Source: Microbacterium sp. AG1240
Lineage (GTDB): Bacteria > Actinomycetota > Actinomycetes > Actinomycetales > Microbacteriaceae
Assembly (NCBI RefSeq): GCF_003635115.1
Contig: NZ_RBXJ01000004.1
Location: 62,001-126,000, forward strand
Length of the DNA: 64,000 bases
Direction: 5' to 3'
Below are positions 22,580-31,685 of the stretch, one piece after another; within the stretch, counting starts at the first letter, position 1, and each line of letters begins with the position of its first letter. Both the position numbers and the translations under genes were made by a program. The notes beneath the pieces were generated by a model. That model worked only from the letters and a program-made list of their open reading frames with translations, did no database searches and was not told the DNA's origin.

Positions 22580-24532
22580 TCAGAGCGAGGCGGCGATCCG
22601 GATCGACACCTCGGTGCCCTTGACCCGCTGCGCCTCGGCGGCGGGCGTCTGCGACTCGACCTTGGTGAACGGGTCGGGGAAGGCATCCCAGCGGGTGTCG
22701 TACTCGAGGGTGAAGCCCGCGTTGGTCAGCGCGGCCTTGGCCTGATCACGGGTCATGCCGACGACGTTCGGGACCGGGAAGAGGGGCGGCCCCTTCGACA
22801 CGATGAGCGTGACCGTCTCGCCCGGGCGCCAGTTGCCGCCGTCGGTGCGCCCCGCCATGTCGATGACACGACCCTCGTCGACCGAGGTGCTGAAGTCTTC
22901 GCGAGTGTCGCCGGAGACGACGAGACCGGCCTGCGTCAGCGCCGAGGTGGCGTCTCCGATGCTGAGGCCGCGGACGTTGGGAACGGGGCCCTTCGAGACG
23001 AGGAGCGACACGGTGTCGCCCTCGAGCGCGGAGCATCCGTCGGTGCACGGCACGGCCTCCCCGCCCGCGCGCGGAATGAGGGTGGCGCTGAGCACCGTGC
23101 CCGCGTCGGCGTCGGTGAATTCCTCCGCCCGGTCGCCGACGGAGAGGTTCAGGGCGGTGATGATGCCGCTCGCTTCGTCGGCGGTGCGTCCGTTCAGCGG
23201 CTCGACCTGCTGAGGCCGAGGCCCCTGCGAGACCTGCACCGACACCGTCGACTCCTTGTCGACGCGCGCGCCCGCACCGGGGTCGCTGCCGACCACGACG
23301 CCGGCGGGGATGTCGAGGTCGTAGACGTCTTGCTGCACGGCCACGAGCGATTGCGCGGCGATCGCCGCCTCGGCGTCGGCGAACGATCCGCCCTCCACGA
23401 AGGGCACGGCCACGAGAGAGCCCGGCCCGGAACCGAACCACCACCCCGTGCCGGCGGCGAGCCCCGCGAGCAGGATCACGAGGGTGAAGAGCCAGGCGCC
23501 GCGCGCCGTGCGCCGTCGCGTCTTGCCGCGCAGGCGAGCCGCGTTGTCGATCTCGTCCACCGTGGCGGTCGGTCCGGTGGGCGTGGCGGCGTTCGCCGGC
23601 AGCACCTTCGTGTACCCGCCGGAGTCGAAGGCCTCGTCGTCGACGGCGGTGCCCACGGAGACGGCTCGGGCGACCTGCGGGGCGACCCCGAGCTCGCGCT
23701 CGATGTCGCGGAGCCGCTGCAGCATGACGGCGGCGTCGGTCGGACGATCGTCGGGAACCTTCTCGGTCGACCACAGCACGAGCTCGTCGAGCTGCTCGGG
23801 AACGCTGGGGTTCTTCGCGCTCGGGCGGGGGACCGAGTCGGTCGCGTGCTGGAAGGCGATCTGCATGGGCTGCTCGCCCTTGTAGGGCTGCTCGCCGACG
23901 AGCATCTCGTACAGGAGGATGCCGAGGGAGTAGATGTCGCTGCGCGCATCGGCGGTGCCGCGGGTGACGAGCTCGGGTGCGAGGTAGGCGATGGTGCCCA
24001 TGAGCATGGCGCCGCTGGCGGTGTTCGCTGTCGTGGCACGAGCGAGTCCGAAGTCGCCGATCTTGATGCGGCCGTCTTCGGCGAGCAGCACGTTCTCGGG
24101 CTTCACGTCGCGGTGGACGATTCCGGCCCGGTGGGCAGCAGCCAGACCCGAGAGCACGGCGTCCATGATCGTGATGGTCTGCGGAACCGTCAGGCGTCTC
24201 TGCTCGCGCATGAGCTCGCGCAGCGTGATGCCGGGGAGGTACTCCATGACCAGGTAGGCCATCTCGCCGTCCTGGCCCTGGTCGAAGACGTTCACCACGT
24301 GCGGGTCGGCCAGCCGCGCGGCCGAGCGCGCCTCCTGGATGAACCGGCTCTGGAACACGGTGTCATCGCTCAGGTGGCCGTGCATCACCTTCAGCGCGAC
24401 CCTGCGCTCGAGCCGCATGTCGGTGGCCACGTACACGGTAGCCATACCGCCGCGCGCAATACGCGCGCGCACCCGGTATCGGCCGTCGACGAGACGGCCG
24501 ATCAGCGGGTCGGTCTGCTGACTCGTGCTCAC
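22580..24532 (-). CDS. pknL: PASTA-domain Ser/Thr protein kinase PknL
   Basis: The gene encodes 650 residues. The cytosolic kinase domain (~15-280) has the Gly loop ARGGMATVYVA, ALKV lysine, catalytic HRDVKPEN and DFGLA. A basic linker leads to one membrane segment (WLFTLVILLAGLAAGTGWWF, ~345-365). Outside are about four PASTA repeats (e.g. PVPNVRGLSIGDATSALTQA and PVPNVVGMTRDQAKAALTNA), which sense muropeptides or lipid II in related kinases. The position between aroG and an Rv2175c-like gene matches mycobacterial PknL, whose known substrate is Rv2175c. The start is GTG, six bases after TAGACT. Confidence 0.9.
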   Translation of the reverse strand: MSTSQQTDPLIGRLVDGRYRVRARIARGGMATVYVATDMRLERRVALKVMHGHLSDDTVFQSRFIQEARSAARLADPHVVNVFDQGQDGEMAYLVMEYLPGITLRELMREQRRLTVPQTITIMDAVLSGLAAAHRAGIVHRDVKPENVLLAEDGRIKIGDFGLARATTANTASGAMLMGTIAYLAPELVTRGTADARSDIYSLGILLYEMLVGEQPYKGEQPMQIAFQHATDSVPRPSAKNPSVPEQLDELVLWSTEKVPDDRPTDAAVMLQRLRDIERELGVAPQVARAVSVGTAVDDEAFDSGGYTKVLPANAATPTGPTATVDEIDNAARLRGKTRRRTARGAWLFTLVILLAGLAAGTGWWFGSGPGSLVAVPFVEGGSFADAEAAIAAQSLVAVQQDVYDLDIPAGVVVGSDPGAGARVDKESTVSVQVSQGPRPQQVEPLNGRTADEASGIITALNLSVGDRAEEFTDADAGTVLSATLIPRAGGEAVPCTDGCSALEGDTVSLLVSKGPVPNVRGLSIGDATSALTQAGLVVSGDTREDFSTSVDEGRVIDMAGRTDGGNWRPGETVTLIVSKGPPLFPVPNVVGMTRDQAKAALTNAGFTLEYDTRWDAFPDPFTKVESQTPAAEAQRVKGTEVSIRIAASL

Positions 24533-24538
24533 GCTCAG

Positions 24539-24544
24539 AGTCTA
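24539..24544 (-). promoter_or_regulatory. -10 hexamer of leaderless pknL promoter
   Basis: On the minus strand TAGACT ends six bases before the pknL GTG at 24532. Confidence 0.55.
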
Positions 24545-24617
24545 CGGAGCGGCTCCTGTGAGCCGGGGGAGCGGCTCACCTCCGTTATCCACCTGTGCCC
24601 GAAGCGGATGCTGCGCA

Positions 24618-25520
24618 TCACCGCAGCGCGGCGAGCCACAGGGCGGCGGGTGCCTCCCACTGCGCATACCGCTCGGGGTAGGCCGAGATCTGCACGGCCT
24701 GCGCCGCGTCGGCGTAGCTCATGGCCTCCCACCCGGGGATATCGAGCAGTCCTCGCGTGCGCGTTCCGTTCGGATCGGAGGAGCCGCCGTAGAACACGCG
24801 CACCGAGCGCGTCGGGTCGCTGACCTCGGCGGCCGACCCCCAGCCCATGCTCGGTCGCTGCTGGAACAGGCCGAGCGAGTCGCGGTCGCCCCAGTCGAGG
24901 TTGCGCAACCACGACTCCTGCATCGCCGTGCCCAGCGCGATGGCGATCCCGCGGTCGGGGACGCCGAGCTCATGTCCCACCCGCACGATGACCTGCGCGT
25001 TGGCGACCTGCTCGGCGTCGAGTCCGTCGACGACCGGTGCCGCGGATACGGACGACACCGTTCCCGCGGGTACGGCGATGACCTGCCCGGGGTAGATGAT
25101 CGACGAGCGGTCCAACCCGTTCGCGGCGAGGACCGCGTCGATGGTGGTGCCGTGCGTGCGGGCGATCCCGCTGATCGTGTCGCCCGCGCGGATCGTGTAG
25201 CCCGTCGCAGCGGGCGGCGCGGGAGCAGGGGACTCGGGCGCGGGGGCGGGCGCAGCATCCGTGGCGCCGAGCTGGATCTTCTGGCCGGGGCGGATGATCG
25301 ACGACCACCCGAGCCCGTTGGTGCGAAGCACGTCGGCCGTGGACAGGCCGTGGCGTGCGGCGATACCGCTGACGGTGTCGCCGGGGGCGACGGTGTACTC
25401 GGCGGCGTGGGCCGCCTCGGGCGCGCCGGCGAGGGCCAGGGCACCGACGAGGGCGACGGGCAGGCCCGCGAGGGTGCCCTTCGATCCGCGAAGGGCAGGG
25501 GGAGCGACAGGTCGACGCAT
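24618..25520 (-). CDS. secreted LysM / lysozyme-like cell-wall enzyme
   Basis: The gene encodes 300 residues. A signal peptide (~residues 15-40, ending AAHAAEYT) is followed by two LysM domains (YTVAPGDTVSGIAARHGLST and YTIRAGDTISGIARTHGTTI) joined by a Pro/Ala linker, then a C-terminal lysozyme-like domain (GTAMQESWLRNLDWGDRDSL, then LFQQRPSMGWGSA) whose Glu in MQES is the expected acid. The protein should bind peptidoglycan outside the cell and cut or remodel glycan strands. It lies directly upstream of pknL on the same strand. No good ribosome site precedes the ATG at 25520, so the start is uncertain. Confidence 0.8.
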   Translation of the reverse strand: MRRPVAPPALRGSKGTLAGLPVALVGALALAGAPEAAHAAEYTVAPGDTVSGIAARHGLSTADVLRTNGLGWSSIIRPGQKIQLGATDAAPAPAPESPAPAPPAATGYTIRAGDTISGIARTHGTTIDAVLAANGLDRSSIIYPGQVIAVPAGTVSSVSAAPVVDGLDAEQVANAQVIVRVGHELGVPDRGIAIALGTAMQESWLRNLDWGDRDSLGLFQQRPSMGWGSAAEVSDPTRSVRVFYGGSSDPNGTRTRGLLDIPGWEAMSYADAAQAVQISAYPERYAQWEAPAALWLAALR

Positions 25521-25554
25521 GGGGGGGACATCCGTTCTTCCGACTCCGGGTACC

Positions 25555-25580
25555 GTGTCACGGATGTGTACAGGTGTCAA
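25555..25580 (-). promoter_or_regulatory. candidate promoter/operator of the LysM gene
   Basis: On the minus strand TTGACA (25580-25575) could be a -35 box. Two GTGTCA direct repeats on plus (25555 and 25574), spaced 19 bases, overlap it. The role is inferred. Confidence 0.3.
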
Positions 25581-25662
25581 CGGAAGTGACGGATGGGGCT
25601 GATGTGAAAACCGGGCCTCATGCGCGGCCGAAGACTCGGCGTACGGATGAGATAGTGGCATC

Positions 25663-26004
25663 GTGAGCGGTGCGACCTACGAGACGACCTGGCTGTCCCT
25701 TCCCGAGCTGGTGGAGGCGACGGGCGAGACGCTCAGCCGCGTCCGTCGGATGCTCGACGAGCGTCAGCTCGTCGGCACGCGGCGTGACGGCAAGCTGCTC
25801 GTCCCCTCGGTGTTCCTCGTCGACGGCGAGCCGCTCGGATCGCTGCGCGGCACGCTGATCGTGCTGCACGACCGCGGATTCACCGACGACGAGGCGATCG
25901 AGTGGTTGCTCTCCCCGGAGGAGTCCATCGGCGTCCCGCCGATCGAGTCGCTGCTCGCGGGGCGCAAGAGCGAAGTGCGACGCGTCGCGCAGTCGCTCGG
26001 CTGA
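25663..26004 (+). CDS. Rv2175c-family DNA-binding protein
   Basis: The gene encodes 113 residues. The N-terminal half is a winged helix-turn-helix (LSLPELVEATGETLSRVRRM, then LDERQLVGTRRDGKL) and the C-terminal half is the compact helical domain typical of this family (VLHDRGFTDDEAIEWLLSPE). In M. tuberculosis Rv2175c is phosphorylated by PknL on an N-terminal Thr, which lowers its DNA binding; here Thr residues (GATYETTW) are present at the same end. The target genes are unknown. The GTG is preceded by GATAGT in the leaderless position. It converges with the polyprenyl synthase gene, 13 bases apart. Confidence 0.85.
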   Translation: MSGATYETTWLSLPELVEATGETLSRVRRMLDERQLVGTRRDGKLLVPSVFLVDGEPLGSLRGTLIVLHDRGFTDDEAIEWLLSPEESIGVPPIESLLAGRKSEVRRVAQSLG

Positions 26005-26017
26005 TCCCGGCGGCGGT

Positions 26018-27115
26018 TCAGGCGGACCGGGTCGTGGCCGCGCGGGCGAGATCGCGCAGCTCGCCGACGGCGGCGTTGCCCAGGCGCGCACCCGACAGTG
26101 CGCGGTCGGCCGTGCGGGCGTAGTCGGCGATCAGTTCTTCGACGCGGTCGAGCGCCCCGGTTTCGACGATCGTCTGCTGCAGCGAGGCGATCTGCCCCTC
26201 GTCGAGCGTCGGGTCGCCGATGAGCTCGTCGAACACCCGACGCGAACCCGCGGAAAGGCCTTCGCGGGCGTAGGCCACGAGCACGGTGCGCTTGCCCTCG
26301 CGCAGGTCGTCTCCCGACGGCTTGCCGGTCACGGCCGCATCGCCGAAGACGCCGAGCACGTCGTCGCGCAGCTGGAACGCCATCCCCACCGGGTGGCCGA
26401 ACGCCGAGAGCGCGTCGTGCTGCGCCTCGTCGGCTTCACCCAGTGCGGCGCCGATGAGCAGCGGCTGCTGGATGCTGTACCGCGCCGACTTGAACGATGC
26501 GACGCGCAGTGCGCGCTCCGCGTGGTGCTCGTCGGGCTGGCGCACGAATGCCGATTCCTCCGCGATGTCGAGGAACTGCCCGATCGTGACGTCGCGGCGC
26601 ATGCGCGCGTACTCGGCGCGGGCCGATGCCGCGGCGACGGGGGGCCGCGTGGCGAGGCCCTCCTCGAGCAGGTCGTCGCTCCACGCCACGAGCAGGTCGC
26701 CGAGCAGGATCGCACCGGAGCGGCCGAAGGCTGCGGCGTCGCCGTGCCAGCTCGATTCGCGGTGCACGGCTTCGAGGGCGCGATGGGTCGCGGGGCGTCC
26801 GCGACGGGTATCGGAGTTGTCGATGATGTCGTCGTGCACTAGGGCGGCCGCGTGGAAGATCTCCAGCGATGCGGCGGCGGCGATGATGCCGTCGGGGGCG
26901 GATGCGGCGGGGCGCCCGCCGGCCTCGACGACGGCCCGCCAGCCGGTCAGGCAGAAACGGGCGCGGAGGCGCTTGCCGCCGCGGAGCGCGTCGGCGGCGA
27001 CGGCGACGAAGCGGCCCGCTTCGTCGCCCATCTCGTCGGAAGAGCGGGTCTGCGAACCCACGAAGTTGTCGAGTCGCTGGGAAACAGCCTCGATGGGATC
27101 CGGGGAGGGCAGCAC
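26018..27115 (-). CDS. polyprenyl (geranylgeranyl-type) diphosphate synthase
   Basis: This trans-prenyltransferase chains isopentenyl units onto an allylic diphosphate. The 365 residues contain the first Asp-rich motif as DDIIDNSDTRRG and the second as FQLRDDVLGVFGD, plus GGKRLRARF near the N-terminus. The chain length of the product cannot be told from this. The position corresponds to idsA2 (Rv2173) beside the Rv2175c-like gene. The product probably feeds carotenoid, quinone or lipid-carrier synthesis. GTG at 27115 is leaderless, with TAGGCT six bases upstream. Confidence 0.9.
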   Translation of the reverse strand: MLPSPDPIEAVSQRLDNFVGSQTRSSDEMGDEAGRFVAVAADALRGGKRLRARFCLTGWRAVVEAGGRPAASAPDGIIAAAASLEIFHAAALVHDDIIDNSDTRRGRPATHRALEAVHRESSWHGDAAAFGRSGAILLGDLLVAWSDDLLEEGLATRPPVAAASARAEYARMRRDVTIGQFLDIAEESAFVRQPDEHHAERALRVASFKSARYSIQQPLLIGAALGEADEAQHDALSAFGHPVGMAFQLRDDVLGVFGDAAVTGKPSGDDLREGKRTVLVAYAREGLSAGSRRVFDELIGDPTLDEGQIASLQQTIVETGALDRVEELIADYARTADRALSGARLGNAAVGELRDLARAATTRSA

Positions 27116-27121
27116 GGGCCT

Positions 27122-27127
27122 AGCCTA
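27122..27127 (-). promoter_or_regulatory. -10 hexamer of leaderless polyprenyl synthase promoter
   Basis: On the minus strand TAGGCT ends six bases before the GTG at 27115. Confidence 0.55.
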
Positions 27128-27178
27128 GTGATCAGCGGCACGCGTACAATCGATGCCACGAGGACAAGAGGGGGATGC

Positions 27179-27565
27179 ATGCCACTGTCAGAGCAGGAGC
27201 AGCGTCTGCTGGACGAGATGGAACGCCATCTCATGCGAAACGACGCCGATGTCGTCACTGCCCCCGGGCGTGCCCTCAGTTATCGGAACATCGTCTACGG
27301 CACGATCCTCGTGCTCGTCGGGATCGGCGCCCTCATCGCGGGGGTCGCGATCAACGTGCAGGCCGCGAGCATCGCGGTGGGCGTGATCGGCTTCGCCGTC
27401 ATGCTCGGCGGCGTAATCCTCGCCTTGACGCCGCTTCGTGGATCGGCCCCGTCGCCGACGTCTCCGACGACCGCCCCGTCGGCGGGCGCGTCGAAATCCC
27501 GCGCCGGCTCCTCCTTCATGGACCGGATGAACGACCGCTGGGACCGCCGCAACGATCCCTCCTAA
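27179..27565 (+). CDS. DUF3040 membrane protein
   Basis: The gene encodes 128 residues. It opens with the family signature [18 protein letters not shown], followed by two membrane segments ([20 protein letters not shown] and [20 protein letters not shown]) and a Ser/Pro-rich, basic tail. Function is unknown. The gene is conserved just ahead of mraZ in actinobacteria (Rv2169c position), so a link to envelope growth is plausible. ATG at 27179 is chosen because it gives the conserved start and follows AGAGGGGG. TACAAT at 27145 is a likely -10. Confidence 0.85.
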   Translation: MPLSEQEQRLLDEMERHLMRNDADVVTAPGRALSYRNIVYGTILVLVGIGALIAGVAINVQAASIAVGVIGFAVMLGGVILALTPLRGSAPSPTSPTTAPSAGASKSRAGSSFMDRMNDRWDRRNDPS

Positions 27566-27576
27566 TCCACCCTGAG

Positions 27577-27608
27577 AAACCCCGACTCCGCGGAGTCGGG
27601 GTTTTTTC
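27577..27608 (+). terminator. intrinsic terminator after the DUF3040 gene
   Basis: A perfect 28-base palindrome (27577-27590 with 27591-27604) runs straight into TTTTTT. It isolates the dcw cluster from upstream transcription. Confidence 0.9.
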
Positions 27609-27651
27609 TTTGCCCGGATCTCCCTCCACAATCCTCCCCGGGCCTCCCGCC

Positions 27652-27684
27652 ACGAACCCCCGCCCCGGAACGGCGGGGGTTCGT
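27652..27684 (+). terminator. second hairpin upstream of mraZ
   Basis: A 13-bp stem (27652-27664 with 27672-27684) with a 7-base loop and no T-run follows. It could be a back-up terminator. Confidence 0.45.
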
Positions 27685-27760
27685 CGCGTTCACGCGTGCG
27701 CGGCATCCGCCTACCACATGGTCGAACTTCCCCGGAATATCGCTGTACATGATGGTGAAG

Positions 27761-27785
27761 TGGAGGAGAGTGGAGTAAAGTGGGG
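27761..27785 (+). promoter_or_regulatory. MraZ operator repeats
   Basis: TGGAG at 27761, TGGAG at 27771 and TGGGG at 27781 are spaced exactly ten bases apart, 40-60 bases before mraZ. MraZ binds TGGGA-like direct repeats on one face of the helix and represses its own operon, so this is the expected autoregulatory site. Confidence 0.8.
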
Positions 27786-27820
27786 AACACTTCGCAGGCC
27801 GGACGAAGGGGGGGAAGCGG

Positions 27821-28252
27821 ATGCTGCTCGGCACGCACACCCCCAAGCTCGACGACAAAGGGCGCGTCATCCTTCCGGCGAAGTTCCGCGACGACCTCAG
27901 CGGCGGCGTGGTGGTGACGCGGGGGCAGGAGCGCTGCCTCTACGTGTTCAGCGAGGCGGAGTTCGAACGGGTGCACGAGCGCATCCGCGAGGCACCCCTC
28001 AGCAACAAGCAGGCTCGCGACTTCCTGCGCATGTTCCTCTCGGGGGCGAGCGCCGAGAAGCCCGACAGCCAGAACCGGATCACGGTGCCGCCGGCACTGC
28101 GCACCTACGCCGGGCTCGAGCGCGAGCTCGTCGTGACCGGAGTCGGCGCGCACGCCGAGATCTGGAACGCCGACGCGTGGAACGCCTACGCCGAAGCCAA
28201 CGAAGACACGTATTCCGAGATGGAGCAGGAGGTGATTCCGGGCTTGTTCTGA
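27821..28252 (+). CDS. mraZ: transcriptional regulator MraZ
   Basis: This AbrB-fold DNA-binding protein is the first gene of the division and cell-wall cluster. The 143 residues show the two repeated SpoVT/AbrB halves ([15 protein letters not shown] near the start and [17 protein letters not shown] after the middle). MraZ proteins form ring-like oligomers that bind tandem promoter repeats; three such repeats lie just upstream. GGGGGGAAG precedes the ATG. The gene is followed by about 100 bases without a feature and then rsmH, as in other genomes. Confidence 0.95.
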   Translation: MLLGTHTPKLDDKGRVILPAKFRDDLSGGVVVTRGQERCLYVFSEAEFERVHERIREAPLSNKQARDFLRMFLSGASAEKPDSQNRITVPPALRTYAGLERELVVTGVGAHAEIWNADAWNAYAEANEDTYSEMEQEVIPGLF

Positions 28253-28353
28253 TCCTCGGCCGTGATTCCCAGCCGCTCGCCCTGACGCACTTCCCCCGCG
28301 CCAGGTCGATGCGGAGGGGGATCAGGGTCCGGGATCACGAAGCCCCTCCTGTC

Positions 28354-29307
28354 ATGGAAGCTCGCGATCTCCACACCCCCGTCCTCCTCGACCGCTGCGT
28401 CGAGCTCCTCGCCCCCGCCCTCGAGCGCGACGGAGCCGTCTTCGTCGACGCCACCCTCGGCATGGGAGGGCACTCCGAGGCGTTCCTCGAGCGTTTCCCG
28501 GGTGTTCGGCTCATCGGCCTCGACCGCGACACCGACGCCCTGCGCATCGCCGGTGACCGCCTCGCGCCCTTCGGCGACCGTGTGACCCTCGTGCACACGG
28601 TCTACGACGGCATCGCAGAGGCGATCGCCTCGGCGGGCGTCGACCGCGTGGACGGGATCCTCTTCGACCTCGGCGTCTCGTCCCTGCAGCTCGACCTGGC
28701 CGACCGCGGTTTCGCCTACGCGCAGGACGCCCCGCTCGATATGCGGATGGACCAGAGCGGGGGAGTGACGGCGGCCGAGATCCTCGCGACCTACGGCGAG
28801 GGCGCGCTCCGACGCATCTTCGAGCGCTACGGCGAGGAGAAGCTCGCCGCGCGCTACGCCCGGGCGATCATCGCAGCGCGTCAGCAGGAGCCCATCCTCC
28901 GCTCGGGGCGCCTCGTCTCGATCCTCCACGACGCGACCCCCGCGGCCGTCCAGCGCGCGGGACACCCCGCCAAGCGCGTCTTCCAGGCGCTGCGCATCGA
29001 GGTCAACCAGGAGCTCTCCGTGCTCGAGCGGGCGATGCCCGCCGCGCTCGACTCGCTCGCGGTGGGCGGGCGCATCGTCGTCATGGCCTACCAGTCGCTC
29101 GAAGACCGGCTGGTCAAGCACGTGCTGGCGGATGCTGCGGCCTCGACCGCCCCGCGCGGACTCCCCGTCGAGCTCCCCGAGCACACCCCCCGTTTCCGCG
29201 TGCTGGTCAAAGGTGCGGAGATCGCGAGCGACGAGGAACGCGCACGAAATCCCCGAGCCACACCGGTGCGTCTACGCGCCGCCGAACGATTGAAGGAGGC
29301 CGCATGA
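28354..29307 (+). CDS. rsmH: 16S rRNA (cytosine-1402-N4)-methyltransferase
   Basis: This S-adenosylmethionine-dependent enzyme modifies C1402 in the decoding centre of the ribosome. The 317 residues start [20 protein letters not shown] and include [15 protein letters not shown] (SAM motif I), [13 protein letters not shown] and MRMDQSGG, all diagnostic. Ribosome sites are poor near the ATG at 28354; an ATG at 28309 ([14 protein letters not shown]) is possible. The last four bases overlap the ftsL start, so translation is coupled. Confidence 0.93.
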   Translation: MEARDLHTPVLLDRCVELLAPALERDGAVFVDATLGMGGHSEAFLERFPGVRLIGLDRDTDALRIAGDRLAPFGDRVTLVHTVYDGIAEAIASAGVDRVDGILFDLGVSSLQLDLADRGFAYAQDAPLDMRMDQSGGVTAAEILATYGEGALRRIFERYGEEKLAARYARAIIAARQQEPILRSGRLVSILHDATPAAVQRAGHPAKRVFQALRIEVNQELSVLERAMPAALDSLAVGGRIVVMAYQSLEDRLVKHVLADAAASTAPRGLPVELPEHTPRFRVLVKGAEIASDEERARNPRATPVRLRAAERLKEAA

Positions 29308-29876
29308 GCGATCTCGCCTACGAGCTCTTCCCGGCCTCACCGCGCCGCGTCGAGAACCCCGAACGACGTCTCCGCCCGCTCGATGCGCCGCAGCGTCGCC
29401 GTCGGCCCAAGCTCGCGTACGGCATCATCGCCGTCGCCGGCGCCGTGGCGATCGCACTGGCGCAGATGACCTTCTCGATCCTCACCACCCAGGGCACGTT
29501 CGAGGTCGCCGCGCTCAACCAGCAGCAGCGCGACCTGAACTACGAGAAGCAGATGCTCTACGACGAGGTCGCCGGCCTCGGCTCGCCCCAGTACCTCGCC
29601 GCGAACGCGTCGGCGCTGGGCATGGTCGTCGCCGACACCCCCTCCTACCTCCGACTCAGCGACGGTGCACTAATCGGGGCGGGTCAGCCCGCGTCGGGCA
29701 CCTCGTCCGTCGACGCGATCGGTCGCGGGGCGGTGCAGAACGCCCTCATCGCCGACACCCCGCTCGTCACCGCGCCCGACGCCACGATCCAGGGAGCGCC
29801 CATGGCCGAATCGACGGGCGATTCCGCGACACCCCCGCCCATCGCCGACGGTCTGCCGACTCCGGCGACACGCTAG
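29304..29876 (+). CDS. ftsL: FtsL-like septum protein
   Basis: The gene encodes 190 residues. A basic cytosolic arm ([12 protein letters not shown]) precedes one membrane segment ([20 protein letters not shown], ~46-65), then a short coiled coil ([20 protein letters not shown]) and a long low-complexity tail. This bitopic layout, plus position between rsmH and ftsI, is that of actinobacterial FtsL/Rv2164c proteins, which bridge FtsQ and the septal synthases. Sequence conservation is low in the family, so the call leans on topology and context. The tail is longer than in E. coli FtsL. Confidence 0.75.
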   Translation: MSDLAYELFPASPRRVENPERRLRPLDAPQRRRRPKLAYGIIAVAGAVAIALAQMTFSILTTQGTFEVAALNQQQRDLNYEKQMLYDEVAGLGSPQYLAANASALGMVVADTPSYLRLSDGALIGAGQPASGTSSVDAIGRGAVQNALIADTPLVTAPDATIQGAPMAESTGDSATPPPIADGLPTPATR

Positions 29877-29880
29877 CTCC

Positions 29881-31665
29881 ATGACGACGCGCAGCACTCG
29901 CAGTTCCCGCCGTCGCACGGTGGTCGCCCTCTCGGTCGTCCTCGCCGTGCTCATCGTCTTCGTCGTGCGACTCGTCGACATCCAGGTCGTCAACGCGCGC
30001 GAGCACATCGACGACTCGCTCGCCCTCGGTTTCGGCGCCTCGCAGACCCTCTACGGCGCCCGGGGCGAGATCGTCGACGAGAACGGCGACACGCTCGCCG
30101 GCAGCATCCTGCTGTACGACGCCCAGCTCGACCCGATGCTCGCGCAGGACGGCATCAAGCGGAAGGACGAGAACGGGAAGAGCGTCACGGTCTCCTGGCG
30201 CGACCTGGCCGCGCAGATGGCTCAGATCACCGGGCAGACGGGCGAGGAGGTCGAGAAGATCGTCACCGACGCCCTCGCCGTGAACGAGGAGTCTCGCTGG
30301 GCCTACCTCAAGCAGGGCATCACGACCGAGCAGCGCCTCGCGCTGGCCGACCTCGGTGCCCCGTTCCTCACCTTCGTCACCCACCCCGCGCGGACGTACC
30401 CCGACGGTGCGGTCGGCGGCAACCTCGTCGGCTTCGTCGGCCGCGACGGTGAAGCTCTCGCCGGCCTCGAACTGGCGCAGAACGACTGCCTCAGCTCGAC
30501 CGACGGCACGCGCAAGTACCAGCGCGGCAAGGACGGCGTCATCCTCCCGGGCACCCAGGTGGACGACCCCGCGGTGGACGGGGGCACCCTCCAGCTCACG
30601 ATCAACCGCGACCTGCAGTGGTACCTGACGCAGCTGATCGCCGAGCAGGCGCAGAACGTCGGAGCGAAGTCGGGAACCATCACCGTCGTCGACGCGAAGA
30701 CCGGCAAGGTGCGTGCCGCCGCCGAGTGGCCGACCGTCGATCCGAACGCCTACGACGCCTCCGCCCCCGAGGACCGCTACAGCCGCATCTTCTCGGGAAC
30801 GTTCGAACCCGGCTCGACGTTCAAGGCGCTCACCGCCGCGATCGCCATCGACGCGGGGGGACAGAACCCCGGCTCGACGGTGACGGCCGCCAATCGCGAG
30901 ACGTTCCCGAACGGCGCGACCGTGCGCGACCCCACGGCCCACCCGGTGAACAACTACACCCTGACCGGGGTCCTCATCGACTCGTCCAACGTCGGCATCT
31001 CGAAGTTCGGCGACACCGTGTCGGCGCAGACGCGCTACGACTACCTCAAGAACTTCGGCATCGGCGGGAGCGAGAACTTCGGGCTCGGCCAGGGCGTCGG
31101 CGAGCTGCGGACGCCTGACACCTGGGACAACCAGACCTTCTACAACACGAACTTCGGTCAGGGCCTCACCACGACCGTCCCCGAGCTCGTCGGCGCATAC
31201 CAGACCCTCGCGAACGGCGGGATGCGCATGCCCCTGTCGATCGTCGAGGGGTGCACCGCCTCGGACGGCACTGTCACCGACGTGCCGGATGCGACCGGTC
31301 AGCAGGTCGTCTCCCCGACGGCCGCGGACGACGTCTCGCTGATGCTGGAGAACGTCGCCACCCAGGGCTCGCTCGCCAAGCAGGTGGCCGTACCCGGATA
31401 CCGACTCGCGGTGAAGACCGGAACCGGCGAGAAGAGCGATGGCATGGGCGGCTACAAGGCCGGCGCATACTTCACGACGATGATCGGATTCGCCCCCGCG
31501 GAGGACCCGCAGTACGTCGTCGCCGTCACCCTCGACGAGCCCGTGACGGTAAAGTCGTCTGCGGCCAACGCGCCCGCATTCCAGAAGGCCATGACGCAGG
31601 TCCTCAAGACCTACCGCGTCATGCCGTCGGAATCGGAGACCCCCGAACTGCCCAAGTTCGGCTGA
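29881..31665 (+). CDS. ftsI: septal transpeptidase FtsI (class B PBP)
   Basis: This D,D-transpeptidase cross-links septal peptidoglycan. The 594 residues include one N-terminal membrane segment (VVALSVVLAVLIVFVVRLVD), the dimerisation domain, and a penicillin-binding domain with SxxK in EPGSTFKALT, SxN in IDSSNVGI and KTG in AVKTGTGEK. No PASTA repeats follow, unlike some Gram-positive homologues. The gene begins five bases after ftsL. The next gene is murF, not murE as in many actinobacteria. Confidence 0.93.
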   Translation: MTTRSTRSSRRRTVVALSVVLAVLIVFVVRLVDIQVVNAREHIDDSLALGFGASQTLYGARGEIVDENGDTLAGSILLYDAQLDPMLAQDGIKRKDENGKSVTVSWRDLAAQMAQITGQTGEEVEKIVTDALAVNEESRWAYLKQGITTEQRLALADLGAPFLTFVTHPARTYPDGAVGGNLVGFVGRDGEALAGLELAQNDCLSSTDGTRKYQRGKDGVILPGTQVDDPAVDGGTLQLTINRDLQWYLTQLIAEQAQNVGAKSGTITVVDAKTGKVRAAAEWPTVDPNAYDASAPEDRYSRIFSGTFEPGSTFKALTAAIAIDAGGQNPGSTVTAANRETFPNGATVRDPTAHPVNNYTLTGVLIDSSNVGISKFGDTVSAQTRYDYLKNFGIGGSENFGLGQGVGELRTPDTWDNQTFYNTNFGQGLTTTVPELVGAYQTLANGGMRMPLSIVEGCTASDGTVTDVPDATGQQVVSPTAADDVSLMLENVATQGSLAKQVAVPGYRLAVKTGTGEKSDGMGGYKAGAYFTTMIGFAPAEDPQYVVAVTLDEPVTVKSSAANAPAFQKAMTQVLKTYRVMPSESETPELPKFG

Positions 31666-31685
31666 CCGCTGCGGACCGCGCACCT

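Noticed and set aside
22568-24823. Long plus-strand open frame opposite pknL
   Set aside because: It is an antisense shadow of a kinase with all catalytic motifs present.
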